From positions 1 through 11,521 of the forward strand of contig JALWBK010000306.1 in the NCBI GenBank assembly GCA_027037155.1: a stretch of DNA of 11,521 nt, in the 5' to 3' direction. The translations under genes and the position numbers were made by a program. Numbering within the stretch: position 1 is the stretch's first letter; each line of letters opens with the position of its first letter. A model generated the notes under the pieces. It worked only from the letters and a program-made list of their open reading frames with translations. It ran no database searches and was not told the origin of the DNA. Shown here piece after piece: positions 1 through 7,791 of this stretch. This DNA comes from a bacterium. GTDB taxonomy: Bacteria > Thermosulfidibacterota > Thermosulfidibacteria > Thermosulfidibacterales > Thermosulfidibacteraceae.

Positions 1-408
1 CGTGAACTCAATGGTGAAGGTCTCTGGGCTCACATCCACGATGTTCCCCCTGAAAATCTGCGCTATCCTCATGGCCTCTGCTCTTGCCTCTTTCCTGGCA
101 TTGACTTTGACAAGCACAAGCTCCCTTTCCACGTAATCCTCACCACTGGCTGTTAGATCAACCACCTTGATAACATCCACGAGCTTTCTCAACTGCTTTA
201 CTATCTGCTCAATTATGAACGGATGCCCCTCGGTAACTATGGTGATACGGGAGACCTCAGGATCCAATGTCTCACCTACAGAGACAGAGTTTATATTGTA
301 GCCCTTGGAGCTAAAAAGCGTCGCTATTCTCGCAAGCACACCAGGCTGATTCTCCACCAACAACGCTATAGTGTGTTTTTGCTTTTCGGAACCGTTTTTA
401 TCCGCCAT
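1..408 (-). CDS. ilvN: Acetolactate (acetohydroxyacid) synthase small regulatory subunit, 3' end cut by window edge
   Basis: This is the regulatory subunit of acetohydroxyacid synthase. It binds the IlvB catalytic subunit and usually confers feedback inhibition by valine. The 136 visible residues start with a short polar lead, then an ACT domain at about residues 12-85 with the typical [20 protein letters not shown] segment. The start of the C-terminal domain follows, with [11 protein letters not shown] near residue 92 and a run up to EFT at the edge. Family members are about 160-180 aa, so some 25-40 residues are missing. The ATG at 408 is preceded by GGGAGGAG, which touches the ilvB stop codon; only 9 nt separate the genes, so translation is probably coupled. 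Identity is secure from the ACT domain and the ilvB neighbour. ilvC may lie just beyond the left edge, but that is inference. Confidence 0.96.
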   Translation of the reverse strand, partial: MADKNGSEKQKHTIALLVENQPGVLARIATLFSSKGYNINSVSVGETLDPEVSRITIVTEGHPFIIEQIVKQLRKLVDVIKVVDLTASGEDYVERELVLVKVNARKEARAEAMRIAQIFRGNIVDVSPETFTIEFT

Positions 409-417
409 CTCTCCTCC

Positions 418-2172
418 CTACGAGGGAAAGTTAATTGGTCTCATCTTCTTGAGGGTTTCGCCGTTCTTCTCTGTCTTAGGCTCCTCCAGTATCATCTGGT
501 TAACCGCCGCCCCAGCAGGAACCATGGGCAGGACGTTCTCCTCCCTGTCCACCCTAACATCCACTATAACAGCACTTTTATGCTCAAAGGCCTCCTTCAA
601 CGCCTTCTTGAGCTCAGAAGGCTTTTCAACCACCATGCCCTTTATTCCGTAAGCATCGGCAAGCCTTACGAAATCGGGCTGTACAGAGATATCTGTTTCG
701 GAATAGACCCTGTCAAAGAAGAGCTGCTGCCACTGACGCACCATACCGAGATAGCCGTTGTTTATTATCACCACCTTCACAGGAAGATCGTACTGAGCCA
801 CAGTTGCCAGCTCCTGTATGTTCATCTGAAAGCTACCGTCACCAGCTATGTCAATCACAAGTGCATCGGGATGAGCCACCTGAACGCCAATGGATGCAGG
901 AAAACCAAAGCCCATAGTACCGAGACCACCAGAGGTGATAAAGTGTCTCGGATACTTGTGCTTGTAAAAGAGCGCTGTCCACATCTGATGCTGTCCAACC
1001 TCTGTACAGATGTACGCCTCACCTTGGGTCAGCTCATAGATGGTCTCTATCACCTGTTGCGGCTTAATGACCTTATCGCTCTTTTCATAACTGAGTGGGT
1101 GCTCCAGTTCCCATTTTCTAATCATCCTCAACCAATCCTGATGCTTCTTCTCCCAGTTAACGCTCACCTTCTCCAACTCTTTCAAGATCTGTCCTAGCAC
1201 CACCTTAGCATCGCCCACTATGGGAATATCTACCACAACGTTCTTACTGATAGAGGCAGGATCAATGTCCACATGTATCTTCACAGCATTGGGAGCAAAG
1301 TACTCCACCTTACCCGTAACCCTGTCATCAAACCTGGCACCGATGGCTATGAGCAGATCACATTCGGAAACCGCCATATTGGCAGCGTATGTTCCATGCA
1401 TCCCTAACATACCTATAAACAAGGGATGATCCCCAGGAAAGGCGCCGAGCCCCATAAGCGTGAGGGTAACGGGAGCGTGTATGGCCTCTGCCAGTGCCCT
1501 CAACTCCTCAAAGGCACCAGCCCAGTTGACCCCACCTCCCGCGTATATCAAGGGCCGCCTTGCCTTAACCATGGCATCAACGGCCCTTTTAACCTGCATC
1601 GGATGTCCCTGTATATTGGGATTGTAGCCTCTCCTTTTAACCGTCTCCGGATACTCAAACTCGGCCTCTCCCACTATCACATCCTTGGGCATATCAACCA
1701 GTACGGGGCCAGGCCTTCCCGTTGAGGCAATGTATATGGCCTCCTTTATGATCCTCGGCAGATCCTTGGTCTCTCTCACAAGGTAGTTGTGTTTGGTGCA
1801 GGGCCTTGTAATACCCACTATATCCGCTTCTTGAAAGGCGTCATTGCCAATTAGGGCAGTGGGAACCTGCCCTGTAAAGACTATCACTGGGGAAGAGTCC
1901 ATATAAGCCGTTGCAATCCCTGTCACAGTATTGGTGCCACCTGGTCCCGAGGTGACAAGAGCCACTCCCGGTTTACCTGTAGAGCGAGCATACCCATCGG
2001 CAGCGTGGACTGCTGCCTGCTCATGCCTCACGAGAAAATGCCTGATTTTATCTTTATACTTGGGATAGGAGTCATAAATATTGATAACTGCACCACCGGG
2101 CAAGCCGAAAACCGTATCAATCCCCTCTCTTATAAGCGTCTCCCAGAAGATATCAGCCCCTTTCAGCTTCAT
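418..2172 (-). CDS. ilvB: Acetolactate (acetohydroxyacid) synthase large catalytic subunit
   Basis: This ThDP- and FAD-dependent enzyme condenses two pyruvates to acetolactate, or pyruvate with 2-oxobutyrate, as the first common step of valine, leucine and isoleucine synthesis. The 584-aa protein has the three expected domains. The N-terminal pyrimidine-binding domain has FGLPGGAV at 22-29 and the catalytic glutamate E51 in [16 protein letters not shown]. The central FAD-binding domain has [12 protein letters not shown] near 277-288. The C-terminal ThDP domain has GDGSFQMN at 444-451 and the closing NN at 471-472. After the usual [11 protein letters not shown] end there is a roughly 22-residue lysine- and glutamate-rich tail. 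The ATG overlaps the ilvD stop as ATGA and has a strong GAGGAGGAG site, so it is coupled to ilvD. A paralogue such as pyruvate oxidase is unlikely because ilvN follows directly. Confidence 0.97.
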   Translation of the reverse strand: MKLKGADIFWETLIREGIDTVFGLPGGAVINIYDSYPKYKDKIRHFLVRHEQAAVHAADGYARSTGKPGVALVTSGPGGTNTVTGIATAYMDSSPVIVFTGQVPTALIGNDAFQEADIVGITRPCTKHNYLVRETKDLPRIIKEAIYIASTGRPGPVLVDMPKDVIVGEAEFEYPETVKRRGYNPNIQGHPMQVKRAVDAMVKARRPLIYAGGGVNWAGAFEELRALAEAIHAPVTLTLMGLGAFPGDHPLFIGMLGMHGTYAANMAVSECDLLIAIGARFDDRVTGKVEYFAPNAVKIHVDIDPASISKNVVVDIPIVGDAKVVLGQILKELEKVSVNWEKKHQDWLRMIRKWELEHPLSYEKSDKVIKPQQVIETIYELTQGEAYICTEVGQHQMWTALFYKHKYPRHFITSGGLGTMGFGFPASIGVQVAHPDALVIDIAGDGSFQMNIQELATVAQYDLPVKVVIINNGYLGMVRQWQQLFFDRVYSETDISVQPDFVRLADAYGIKGMVVEKPSELKKALKEAFEHKSAVIVDVRVDREENVLPMVPAGAAVNQMILEEPKTEKNGETLKKMRPINFPS

Positions 2173-3845
2173 TTCTCCTCCTCAACCACATCTTTATAAA
2201 CGGCACCGGTAGAAGCTGAGGTCACAAACTTGGCATACCTTGCCAGATAACCCTTGGTTATCTTAGGCTTTGGTGGTCTCCACTCGGCTCTCCTCTTGGC
2301 AAGCTCCTCATCACTCAGCTTCACCTCAAGCCTTCTATCTGGAATATCAATCTCTATCTCATCTCCATCCTTAAGGAGCCCAATGGGCCCACCCTCAGCA
2401 GCCTCTGGCGAAACATGCCCTATGCAAGGTCCCTTTGTACCACCAGAAAATCTCCCGTCTGTAATCAGAGCCACCGAGTCGGCAAGGCCCATACCCACTA
2501 TAGCGCTGGTGGGAGCAAGCATCTCCCTCATACCAGGTCCCCCTTTGGGTCCCTCGTATCTTATAACCACAACATCGCTAGGCTTTATCTTTCCACCAAG
2601 GATGGCATCCATAGCCTCCTCTTCCGAATCAAACACCTTAGCCTTCCCAGTAAACCTCATCATCTTCTCGCTAACTGCCGTCTGCTTAATCACGGCTCCG
2701 TCGGGAGCCAGATTCCCAAAGAGAACCGCTATGCCACCTTCCTTGTGGTAGGGATTATCCAAAGGCCGTATAACCTCCTCGTCCATAATGACCGCTTCAT
2801 CTGCTATTTCATAAACAGTCTTGCCCGATACCGTAGGAGTGTTGTTGAGCAACTCCTTCAGTCTCTTAAAAACAGCAGGAATCCCTCCGGCGGCGTCTAA
2901 ATCCTCCATCATAAAGTCACCACCAGGACGAAGATTTGATATATGGGGTGTTTCCCTCGCTATCCTGTCAAAGTCCCTAAGATCAAGCTTAACCCCTGCC
3001 TCATTGGCAACAGCAGTTATGTGAAGGACGGCATTGGTAGAACCGCCAAGCGCCATATCAACCCTTATTCCATTATGAATAGCCTCTTTAGTCATGATAT
3101 CCCTGGGCCTCACACCCTCTCTTACAAGCTCAACCACCCTGTAACCAGAATCAAAGGCTATTCTTCTTTTCTTTGCCAATCCTGCAACGGCTGTGGCACA
3201 TCCGGGAAGAGACATACCAATAGCCTCGGTCACGCAGGCCATGGTGTTGGCTGTGTAAAGACCCTGACACGAACCCTGCCCCGGACAAGCCTCAAGCTCG
3301 CACCACTCAAGCTCCCTATCATCAATCTCACCAGCCTTGTACCTTCCCACAGCCTCAAAGGTATCCCTAACCAAAGAGAGCCTCTTTCTTCCCAAACGCC
3401 CAGAAAGCATGGGACCTGCCGTCACAACGATAGAGGGAATGTTCAAACGGGCAGCAGCCATGAGCATTCCAGGGGTAATCTTGTCACAATTTGTCAGAAA
3501 CACAAGTCCATCAAGCTTGTGCGCCTCCACAACGCACTCTATCATGTCTGCAATAAGCTCCCTGGACGGCAGGGAGTACTTCATACCAGAGTGTCCCATA
3601 GCAACACCATCACATATCCCGGGCACGGAGAAGATAAAGGCGTACCCACCAGCAGAGTGGATACCCTTCTCAATCCACCTCTCAAGGTCCCTCATTCCCA
3701 CATGCCCAGGTATAAGATCCGTAAAGCTACTCACGATGCCTATGAAGGGCATCTCCTTCATAGCTTTCTGGGGCACTCCTGTGGCGTAAAGAAGCGCCCT
3801 GTGAGGAGCACGCTCCAACCCTTTTCTAACCTCATCACTTCTCAT
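2169..3845 (-). CDS. ilvD: Dihydroxy-acid dehydratase
   Basis: This Fe-S enzyme dehydrates 2,3-dihydroxy-isovalerate and 2,3-dihydroxy-3-methylvalerate to the 2-oxo acids that precede valine and isoleucine. The 558-aa product has the usual length and both family signatures: NCDKITPGM at 119-127 (C120, K122) and [10 protein letters not shown] near residue 470. C193 lies in [17 protein letters not shown]. Where [2Fe-2S]-type enzymes carry a further cysteine there is glycine (G47 in IPGHVG), as I recall for the oxygen-sensitive [4Fe-4S] E. coli type. I chose the ATG at 3845 over the GTG at 3851 because GGAGG then lies 8 nt away rather than 2, and because the protein then begins [16 protein letters not shown], the usual family start. 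The related sugar-acid dehydratase Edd is unlikely given the ilvBN neighbours. Confidence 0.96.
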   Translation of the reverse strand: MRSDEVRKGLERAPHRALLYATGVPQKAMKEMPFIGIVSSFTDLIPGHVGMRDLERWIEKGIHSAGGYAFIFSVPGICDGVAMGHSGMKYSLPSRELIADMIECVVEAHKLDGLVFLTNCDKITPGMLMAAARLNIPSIVVTAGPMLSGRLGRKRLSLVRDTFEAVGRYKAGEIDDRELEWCELEACPGQGSCQGLYTANTMACVTEAIGMSLPGCATAVAGLAKKRRIAFDSGYRVVELVREGVRPRDIMTKEAIHNGIRVDMALGGSTNAVLHITAVANEAGVKLDLRDFDRIARETPHISNLRPGGDFMMEDLDAAGGIPAVFKRLKELLNNTPTVSGKTVYEIADEAVIMDEEVIRPLDNPYHKEGGIAVLFGNLAPDGAVIKQTAVSEKMMRFTGKAKVFDSEEEAMDAILGGKIKPSDVVVIRYEGPKGGPGMREMLAPTSAIVGMGLADSVALITDGRFSGGTKGPCIGHVSPEAAEGGPIGLLKDGDEIEIDIPDRRLEVKLSDEELAKRRAEWRPPKPKITKGYLARYAKFVTSASTGAVYKDVVEEEK

Positions 3846-3871
3846 CTTCACACCCTCCGGATTTAAAACAC

Positions 3872-4102
3872 CTAAAGCGTTATCTCTCCCTTCTTGACCT
3901 TGGAGATGATCTCATTCATCTTGTCCTTCAGCTCAAGCTTCTGCCTCTTTATAGCCTTTACCTCAAGCTCCTCCTCGGTGGTCAGATAAACCTTCTTCTG
4001 CAGCTCCTCCAAACGCTCTTCAAGTTGAGCGTGTTTCTCTTTCAAAGCCCTGAACTCCTCACTGGTCTCCATCAACTTCTCTATAATCTCCTGCTCCGTC
4101 AT
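3872..4102 (-). CDS. Small YdcH/DUF465-family coiled-coil protein
   Basis: The 76-aa product is almost entirely charged helix with no signal peptide, membrane segment or cysteine. The pattern [19 protein letters not shown], then a break at YLTTEEELE, then a second helix with [12 protein letters not shown], matches the YdcH-like DUF465 family (helix, T-[DE]-E-E turn, helix ending LKD). The family is common in bacteria but its biochemical role is not settled, so I assign none. The ATG at 4102 is preferred to the GTG immediately before it, because GGGAGG then sits 6 nt upstream. The gene lies 29 nt after rimI and 26 nt before ilvD on the same strand, so it is very likely cotranscribed with both, though nothing in it suggests a link to either pathway. 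Confidence 0.8.
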   Translation of the reverse strand: MTEQEIIEKLMETSEEFRALKEKHAQLEERLEELQKKVYLTTEEELEVKAIKRQKLELKDKMNEIISKVKKGEITL

Positions 4103-4131
4103 CACCCACCTCCCAAAAGTTTAACTCAAAT

Positions 4132-4593
4132 TTATAACAGCTTTTCCATCACCAGTCCATCCTCACCGTCAAAATACATCCCCTTCCTCAATCCCACAGG
4201 CTCAAAGCCAAACTTTTCGTAAAGCCTAATAGCAGCCTTATTGGAAACCCTCACCTCAAGTATGATATAGTTTGCACCCGAGTCCTTAGCCATCTCCTCC
4301 ACCGCCTCAAGAAGTCTCGTTCCAATCCCCAACCCCTGAAATTCCGGATCCACAGCTATGTTGGCAAGATAGGCCTCCGGGGGCAGTATCCACAGCACCG
4401 CAAAACCAGCAAGCTTCCCATCAACCTCTGCAACAAGGATCTTAGAAAAGCTCTTAAAAAATTCTCCAAAGAAGGCGTCAAAGCCCCAAGGCTTTTTAAA
4501 AACCTTTTTCTCTATCTTCACCATCCGCGGGATATCCAAAAAAGAGGCCTCCCTAAGCTTTATAGACAACGATTCCCCTTGTCTGCTCTGCAT
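4132..4593 (-). CDS. rimI: GNAT-family protein N-acetyltransferase, RimI-like (ribosomal protein bS18 alanine acetyltransferase type)
   Basis: This is a GNAT fold of 153 aa. Acetyl-CoA-binding motif A is clear as [18 protein letters not shown] at about 79-96, with the Q-x-x-G-x-G pyrophosphate loop. It is followed by [19 protein letters not shown] at 112-130, which carries the glutamate (E113) and tyrosine (Y125) positions expected of RimI catalytic residues, and then a GLVMEKLL end. RimI acetylates the N-terminal alanine of ribosomal protein bS18, and in many bacteria rimI sits beside tsaB, as here. Two starts are possible. The ATG at 4593 overlaps tsaB by 41 nt and has GAGG 7 nt upstream. 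A TTG at 4569 overlaps by 17 nt, has AAGGGG about 5 nt upstream and gives a 145-aa protein beginning [10 protein letters not shown], closer to a typical RimI start. The exact substrate is inferred. Confidence 0.87.
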   Translation of the reverse strand: MQSRQGESLSIKLREASFLDIPRMVKIEKKVFKKPWGFDAFFGEFFKSFSKILVAEVDGKLAGFAVLWILPPEAYLANIAVDPEFQGLGIGTRLLEAVEEMAKDSGANYIILEVRVSNKAAIRLYEKFGFEPVGLRKGMYFDGEDGLVMEKLL

Positions 4594-5209
4594 CCGACAA
4601 CCTCAAATAGACAGGCTTCAGTTTGAGTACATCGGTAAACTCGCCTCTTCTTGCTTTCTCAAGGGCAGCCATGGCAACCCCTTTGGCTATACCCTCAACG
4701 GGAAAATAGGTGTAACCAAGCTTACCAGCGGCATCCCCCAAAAAGAGCACAGAACCTGCCACCCTCTCCACATCGGCAGGATCCAAAAGCAGATCGTCAG
4801 AAAGCCTCTGGCAACGCCCATCTTTCCATCTGAACATGGCACCGTAGAACTGATTTCTCCTCGCATCAAGCAAGGGAAAGAGCAGTCGCCCCTCCACCGG
4901 ACAAAGATAAGCCATAGCCTCTAAAGTGGACACAGACACCACCTTTTTTCTCAGTGCAAAGGCAAAACCCTTAACAGCCGCCACAGCAACCCTCACACCA
5001 GTAAAAGAGCCCGGTCCCACCGAACACGCCACCACATCAATCTCTCTTTTATCAACTCCAGCCTGCCCCAAAACCTCATCAACCAAAACAAAGATGCGGG
5101 ACGAAGTCTTCTTCTTTCCTTCAAGCTCTACCCCTGCAAGAAACTTATCTTCTTTAAAGAGCGAAACGCTCAAAAACTGGGTAGCCGTATCCAAAGCAAG
5201 AATGAACAT
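4553..5209 (-). CDS. tsaB: tRNA threonylcarbamoyladenosine biosynthesis protein TsaB
   Basis: TsaB is an inactive ASKHA-fold partner of TsaD. With TsaE it transfers the threonylcarbamoyl group from TsaC's product to A37 of ANN-decoding tRNAs in the cytoplasm. The 218-aa product opens with the family hallmark FILALDTAT, has GPGSFTGVR at 65-73, then STLEAMAYL near 94-102 and [16 protein letters not shown], all typical of TsaB. It is shorter and less complete than TsaD and lacks TsaD's metal-binding HxxxH motif, which separates the two. ATG at 5209 is the first codon after the divergent spacer. Its ribosome site is moderate (AGAGG about 10 nt upstream). It is the first gene of the leftward cluster and overlaps rimI. 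Confidence 0.94.
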   Translation of the reverse strand: MFILALDTATQFLSVSLFKEDKFLAGVELEGKKKTSSRIFVLVDEVLGQAGVDKREIDVVACSVGPGSFTGVRVAVAAVKGFAFALRKKVVSVSTLEAMAYLCPVEGRLLFPLLDARRNQFYGAMFRWKDGRCQRLSDDLLLDPADVERVAGSVLFLGDAAGKLGYTYFPVEGIAKGVAMAALEKARRGEFTDVLKLKPVYLRLSDAEQTRGIVVYKA

Positions 5210-5230
5210 AGCTCACACACCTCTCAACGA

Positions 5231-5260
5231 TTGACGAAGCTATCCAAGCATATATATACA
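5231..5260 (+). promoter_or_regulatory. Candidate sigma70-type promoter for the nadBAC operon
   Basis: TTGACG at 5231-5236 closely matches the -35 consensus. TATACA at 5255-5260 (18-bp spacer) or TATATA at 5253-5258 (16-bp spacer) serves as the -10. Transcription would begin near 5267, leaving a leader of about 25 nt that contains only the nadB ribosome site. No inverted repeat typical of an NAD-responsive repressor operator was evident beyond the alternating TA run. Confidence 0.5.
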
Positions 5261-5277
5261 AAACAAATCAGCCACAA
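5249..5277 (-). promoter_or_regulatory. Weak candidate promoter for the leftward tsaB-rimI-ydcH-ilvDBN cluster
   Basis: On the minus strand TTGTGG (plus 5277-5272) is followed after 17 nt by TATATG (5254-5249), or after 15 nt by TATATA (5256-5251). It shares the alternating TA run with the nadB promoter facing the other way. Some promoter must lie in this 82-bp spacer if tsaB heads the unit. The -35 match is poor, so the exact position is uncertain. Confidence 0.3.
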
Positions 5278-5283
5278 GGGGGA
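5276..5283 (+). promoter_or_regulatory. Ribosome binding site fixing the TTG start of nadB
   Basis: AAGGGGGA lies 8 nt before the TTG at 5292. The nearby ATG at 5302 is out of frame, so this site supports the TTG as the true start. Confidence 0.65.
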
Positions 5284-5291
5284 AACAAAGG

Positions 5292-6872
5292 TTGGGAACC
5301 GATGTTGTCTTTTCAGACGTTTTAATAATAGGCTCTGGGATAGCCGCTCTATCGTGTGCCTTAAAAGCCTATGAAGAAGGATTTAACGTAGTAATAGTCA
5401 CCAAAGGCAAAAGGCCTGAAGACTCAAACACCGACCACGCCCAGGGCGGTATCGTCTATAAGGGCAACAACGACAGTGAGAAGCTCTTAATCAACGACAT
5501 ACTAAACGCCGGAGCCGGCGCCACAAATCCAGAAGCGGCAAAGATAGTGGCACAGGAAGGACCCAACCTCGTAAAAGAGATTCTCATAGACAAGGTCAAA
5601 GTGCCTTTCAGCAGAAACGAGGATGGTTCTTTAGATCTCACCGAAGAAGGGGCCCACTCAGTTAGAAGGATCATCCACGCAGACGACTTAACGGGCCGCG
5701 CCATTGAAAGAAGCATGTTGAAATACATCACCGAACACACCAACATCCAAATATACACATCCCACATAGCCATAGACTTACTGACCTTACAGCATCACTG
5801 CAAAAATCCCATCTACGTATACAGACACCCCGAGTGCCTCGGAGCATACGTGTACTCCATCAAAGAAGGCAAGGTCAAAAGGTTTCTGGCAAAGGCAACG
5901 GTCCTCGCAACGGGAGGGCTTGGGCAGATATTCCTACACACCACCAATCCCGAAGGTGCCACAGGCGACGGATTTGCCATGGCGTATCGTGCCGGTGTTA
6001 AGCTCATCAACATGGAATACATTCAGTTTCACCCCACAACTCTCTACCATAAAGACGCCAAAAGATTTCTCATATCTGAATCCGTGAGAGGTGAAGGAGC
6101 CATACTAAAGACTCCCGATGGCAAACCCTTTATGGAAAAGTACCACCCTTTGGGCTCATTGGCACCCAGGGACGTGGTGTCAAGAGCCATCCACGAGGAG
6201 ATGACTGAAAAGGGATACAAGTACGTACTGCTGGATTTAGCCTCTTACATGGATCCCGACAGGATAAAGGCTCGCTTTCCCCACATTTACGAAACATGCC
6301 TTAAGTTTGGCATAGACATAACAAAAGAACCCATACCTGTGGTGCCTGCCGTTCACTTTGCCTGTGGCGGGATAAAAACCAACATGTGGGCAGAAACTGA
6401 GATGAAAAGGCTCTTTGCCGCCGGCGAGGTGGCATGTACAGGGCTACACGGAGCCAACCGATTGGCAAGCACCTCCCTACTTGAAGGGCTCGTTTTTGGA
6501 GATAGAGCGGCCAGAAGGATAAAAAAGAAATGGGATGAACTGAGCCAGGACTTTCCCGAACCAGTCCCATGGGTGGACACCGGAGAGTACGAGCCAGATC
6601 CCGCCCTCATTCAGCAAGACTGGATCACCCTAAAGCACATCATGTGGAACTACGTAGGACTTGTAAGAACGGAAAAGCGCCTTAAACGAGCAATCTACGA
6701 CTTAAGACACCTCTGGTGGGAAGTTGAAGAATTCTATCGCAAAGCGAAAATCACGCGGCAGCTCATTGAGTTGAGAAACGGTATACTAACAGGCCTTGTA
6801 ATCGCAAGGGCAGCCTATACCAACAGAGAATCCAGAGGCTGTCACTACAGGAAAGACACCCAGAAAAACTGA
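5292..6872 (+). CDS. nadB: L-aspartate oxidase
   Basis: This flavoenzyme oxidises L-aspartate to iminoaspartate, the first step of de novo NAD synthesis, using oxygen or, anaerobically, fumarate as acceptor. The 526-aa protein has an N-terminal FAD-binding [17 protein letters not shown] at 14-30 and the flavin loop [12 protein letters not shown] at 45-56. [18 protein letters not shown] at 118-135 is the NadB form of the active-site segment that differs from succinate dehydrogenase. Next come ATGGLGQIF near 206-214, IQFHPTTLY at 244-252 and the catalytic arginine R293 in [29 protein letters not shown] at 386-403 and a C-terminal helical domain ending ESRGCHYR complete it. The start is TTG, chosen for its ribosome site and because no in-frame ATG lies nearby. 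nadA and nadC follow, which settles the choice against FrdA/SdhA. Confidence 0.95.
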   Translation: MGTDVVFSDVLIIGSGIAALSCALKAYEEGFNVVIVTKGKRPEDSNTDHAQGGIVYKGNNDSEKLLINDILNAGAGATNPEAAKIVAQEGPNLVKEILIDKVKVPFSRNEDGSLDLTEEGAHSVRRIIHADDLTGRAIERSMLKYITEHTNIQIYTSHIAIDLLTLQHHCKNPIYVYRHPECLGAYVYSIKEGKVKRFLAKATVLATGGLGQIFLHTTNPEGATGDGFAMAYRAGVKLINMEYIQFHPTTLYHKDAKRFLISESVRGEGAILKTPDGKPFMEKYHPLGSLAPRDVVSRAIHEEMTEKGYKYVLLDLASYMDPDRIKARFPHIYETCLKFGIDITKEPIPVVPAVHFACGGIKTNMWAETEMKRLFAAGEVACTGLHGANRLASTSLLEGLVFGDRAARRIKKKWDELSQDFPEPVPWVDTGEYEPDPALIQQDWITLKHIMWNYVGLVRTEKRLKRAIYDLRHLWWEVEEFYRKAKITRQLIELRNGILTGLVIARAAYTNRESRGCHYRKDTQKN

Positions 6873-6873
6873 A

Positions 6874-6880
6874 AAGGAGG
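6874..6880 (+). promoter_or_regulatory. Strong ribosome binding site fixing the TTG start of nadA
   Basis: AAGGAGG lies 5 nt before the TTG at 6886 and overlaps the region just after the nadB stop codon (6870-6872). It is a near-perfect anti-16S match paired with a weak start codon. Confidence 0.8.
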
Positions 6881-6885
6881 AGACG

Positions 6886-7791
6886 TTGAACCTCGAAAAC
6901 TTTAAAGAGACCATCCAGAAACTTAAGAAAGAAAAGGACGCATTCATCCTCGCCCACTACTATCAGAGGCCGGAGATTCAGAAGGTTGCAGACTTCATAG
7001 GAGATTCCTTAGAGCTAAGTCGTATGTGTACCAACATAGAACAAAAAATCGTGGTCTTCTGCGGCGTATACTTTATGGCGGAAATAGCCAAAATCTTAGC
7101 ACCGGATAAAAAAGTGCTAATACCCTACAGAAACGCGGGCTGCCTTCTGGCAGACATGGCCATAAAGGAAGAGCTGGAAAAAGCAAAGAAAGAGCACCCT
7201 GACGCCAAAGTAGTTGCCTACGTCAACACATACGCTGAAATCAAAGCTTTAAGCAATGTAATATGCACCTCAGCCAACGCCAAAGAGGTCATGCAAAAGG
7301 TAAAAGCAGACAAGATCATCTTCGTACCCGACAAAAACCTCGCTGCCTACCACGCCAAAAGCCTTGAAAAAGAGGTTATCCTTTGGGACGGATACTGCCC
7401 CGTCCACAACAGAATCACCTGGGACAGCATAGAACGAGTCAAGCAAAAGCATCCAGATGCTGTGGTCATCGTACATCCCGAATGTCCACCTGAAGTAACG
7501 GAAAGAGCCGACTTCGTAGGTTCCACCTCCCAATTGGTCAAATTCGTGAAAGAGTCTCCGCATGAAAAGTTCATAGTAGGAACCGAAGAGGGAACACTAT
7601 TTAAAATGAAAAAAGAAGCTCCCAACAAAAAGCTCTTGCTACCCGATCCCATCCCCTTGTGCGATCAGATGAAGATGATAACACCCGAAAGGCTGATTCG
7701 CTGTCTTGAAGAAGAGATATACGAGGTTGAAATAGAACAAGAGACAGCAGAAAAAGCAAAGGCAGCCATAGAGGCAATGTTCAGGCTATGA
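6886..7791 (+). CDS. nadA: Quinolinate synthase
   Basis: NadA condenses iminoaspartate from NadB with dihydroxyacetone phosphate to give quinolinate, using a [4Fe-4S] cluster whose unique iron binds the substrate. The 301-aa product matches the short NadA form. Three cysteines are placed as the cluster ligands should be: C86 in RNAGCLLADM, C171 in WDGYCPVHNRI and C259 in PIPLCDQMK, with spacings of 85 and 88 residues close to the Thermotoga enzyme as I recall it. Other hallmarks are ILAHYYQRPEIQ near 21-32, YVNTYAEIKA at 112-121, ICTSANA at 126-132, HPECPPEV at 197-204 and FVGSTSQL at 210-217. It starts with TTG 13 nt after nadB and ends in an ATGA overlap with nadC. The cluster would make the pathway oxygen-sensitive. 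Confidence 0.96.
   Translation: MNLENFKETIQKLKKEKDAFILAHYYQRPEIQKVADFIGDSLELSRMCTNIEQKIVVFCGVYFMAEIAKILAPDKKVLIPYRNAGCLLADMAIKEELEKAKKEHPDAKVVAYVNTYAEIKALSNVICTSANAKEVMQKVKADKIIFVPDKNLAAYHAKSLEKEVILWDGYCPVHNRITWDSIERVKQKHPDAVVIVHPECPPEVTERADFVGSTSQLVKFVKESPHEKFIVGTEEGTLFKMKKEAPNKKLLLPDPIPLCDQMKMITPERLIRCLEEEIYEVEIEQETAEKAKAAIEAMFRL

Noticed and set aside
223..1197. 324-codon plus-strand open frame opposite ilvN and ilvB
   Set aside because: It is antisense to two clearly conserved genes, has no ribosome site, and its translation (many His, Leu, Arg, Cys) looks like a shadow frame.
2943..3866. 307-codon plus-strand open frame opposite ilvD
   Set aside because: It lies wholly antisense to ilvD, its composition resembles no protein family, and it lacks its own promoter or ribosome site. 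G-rich coding strands often leave long antisense frames open.
3846..3871. T-box, leader peptide or attenuator ahead of the ilv genes
   Set aside because: The gap between the ydcH-like stop and the ilvD start is only 26 nt and holds just the ribosome site.
5292..6872. Fumarate reductase or succinate dehydrogenase flavoprotein
   Set aside because: The [15 protein letters not shown] segment is of NadB type and nadA and nadC follow directly; no iron-sulfur or membrane subunit gene is nearby.
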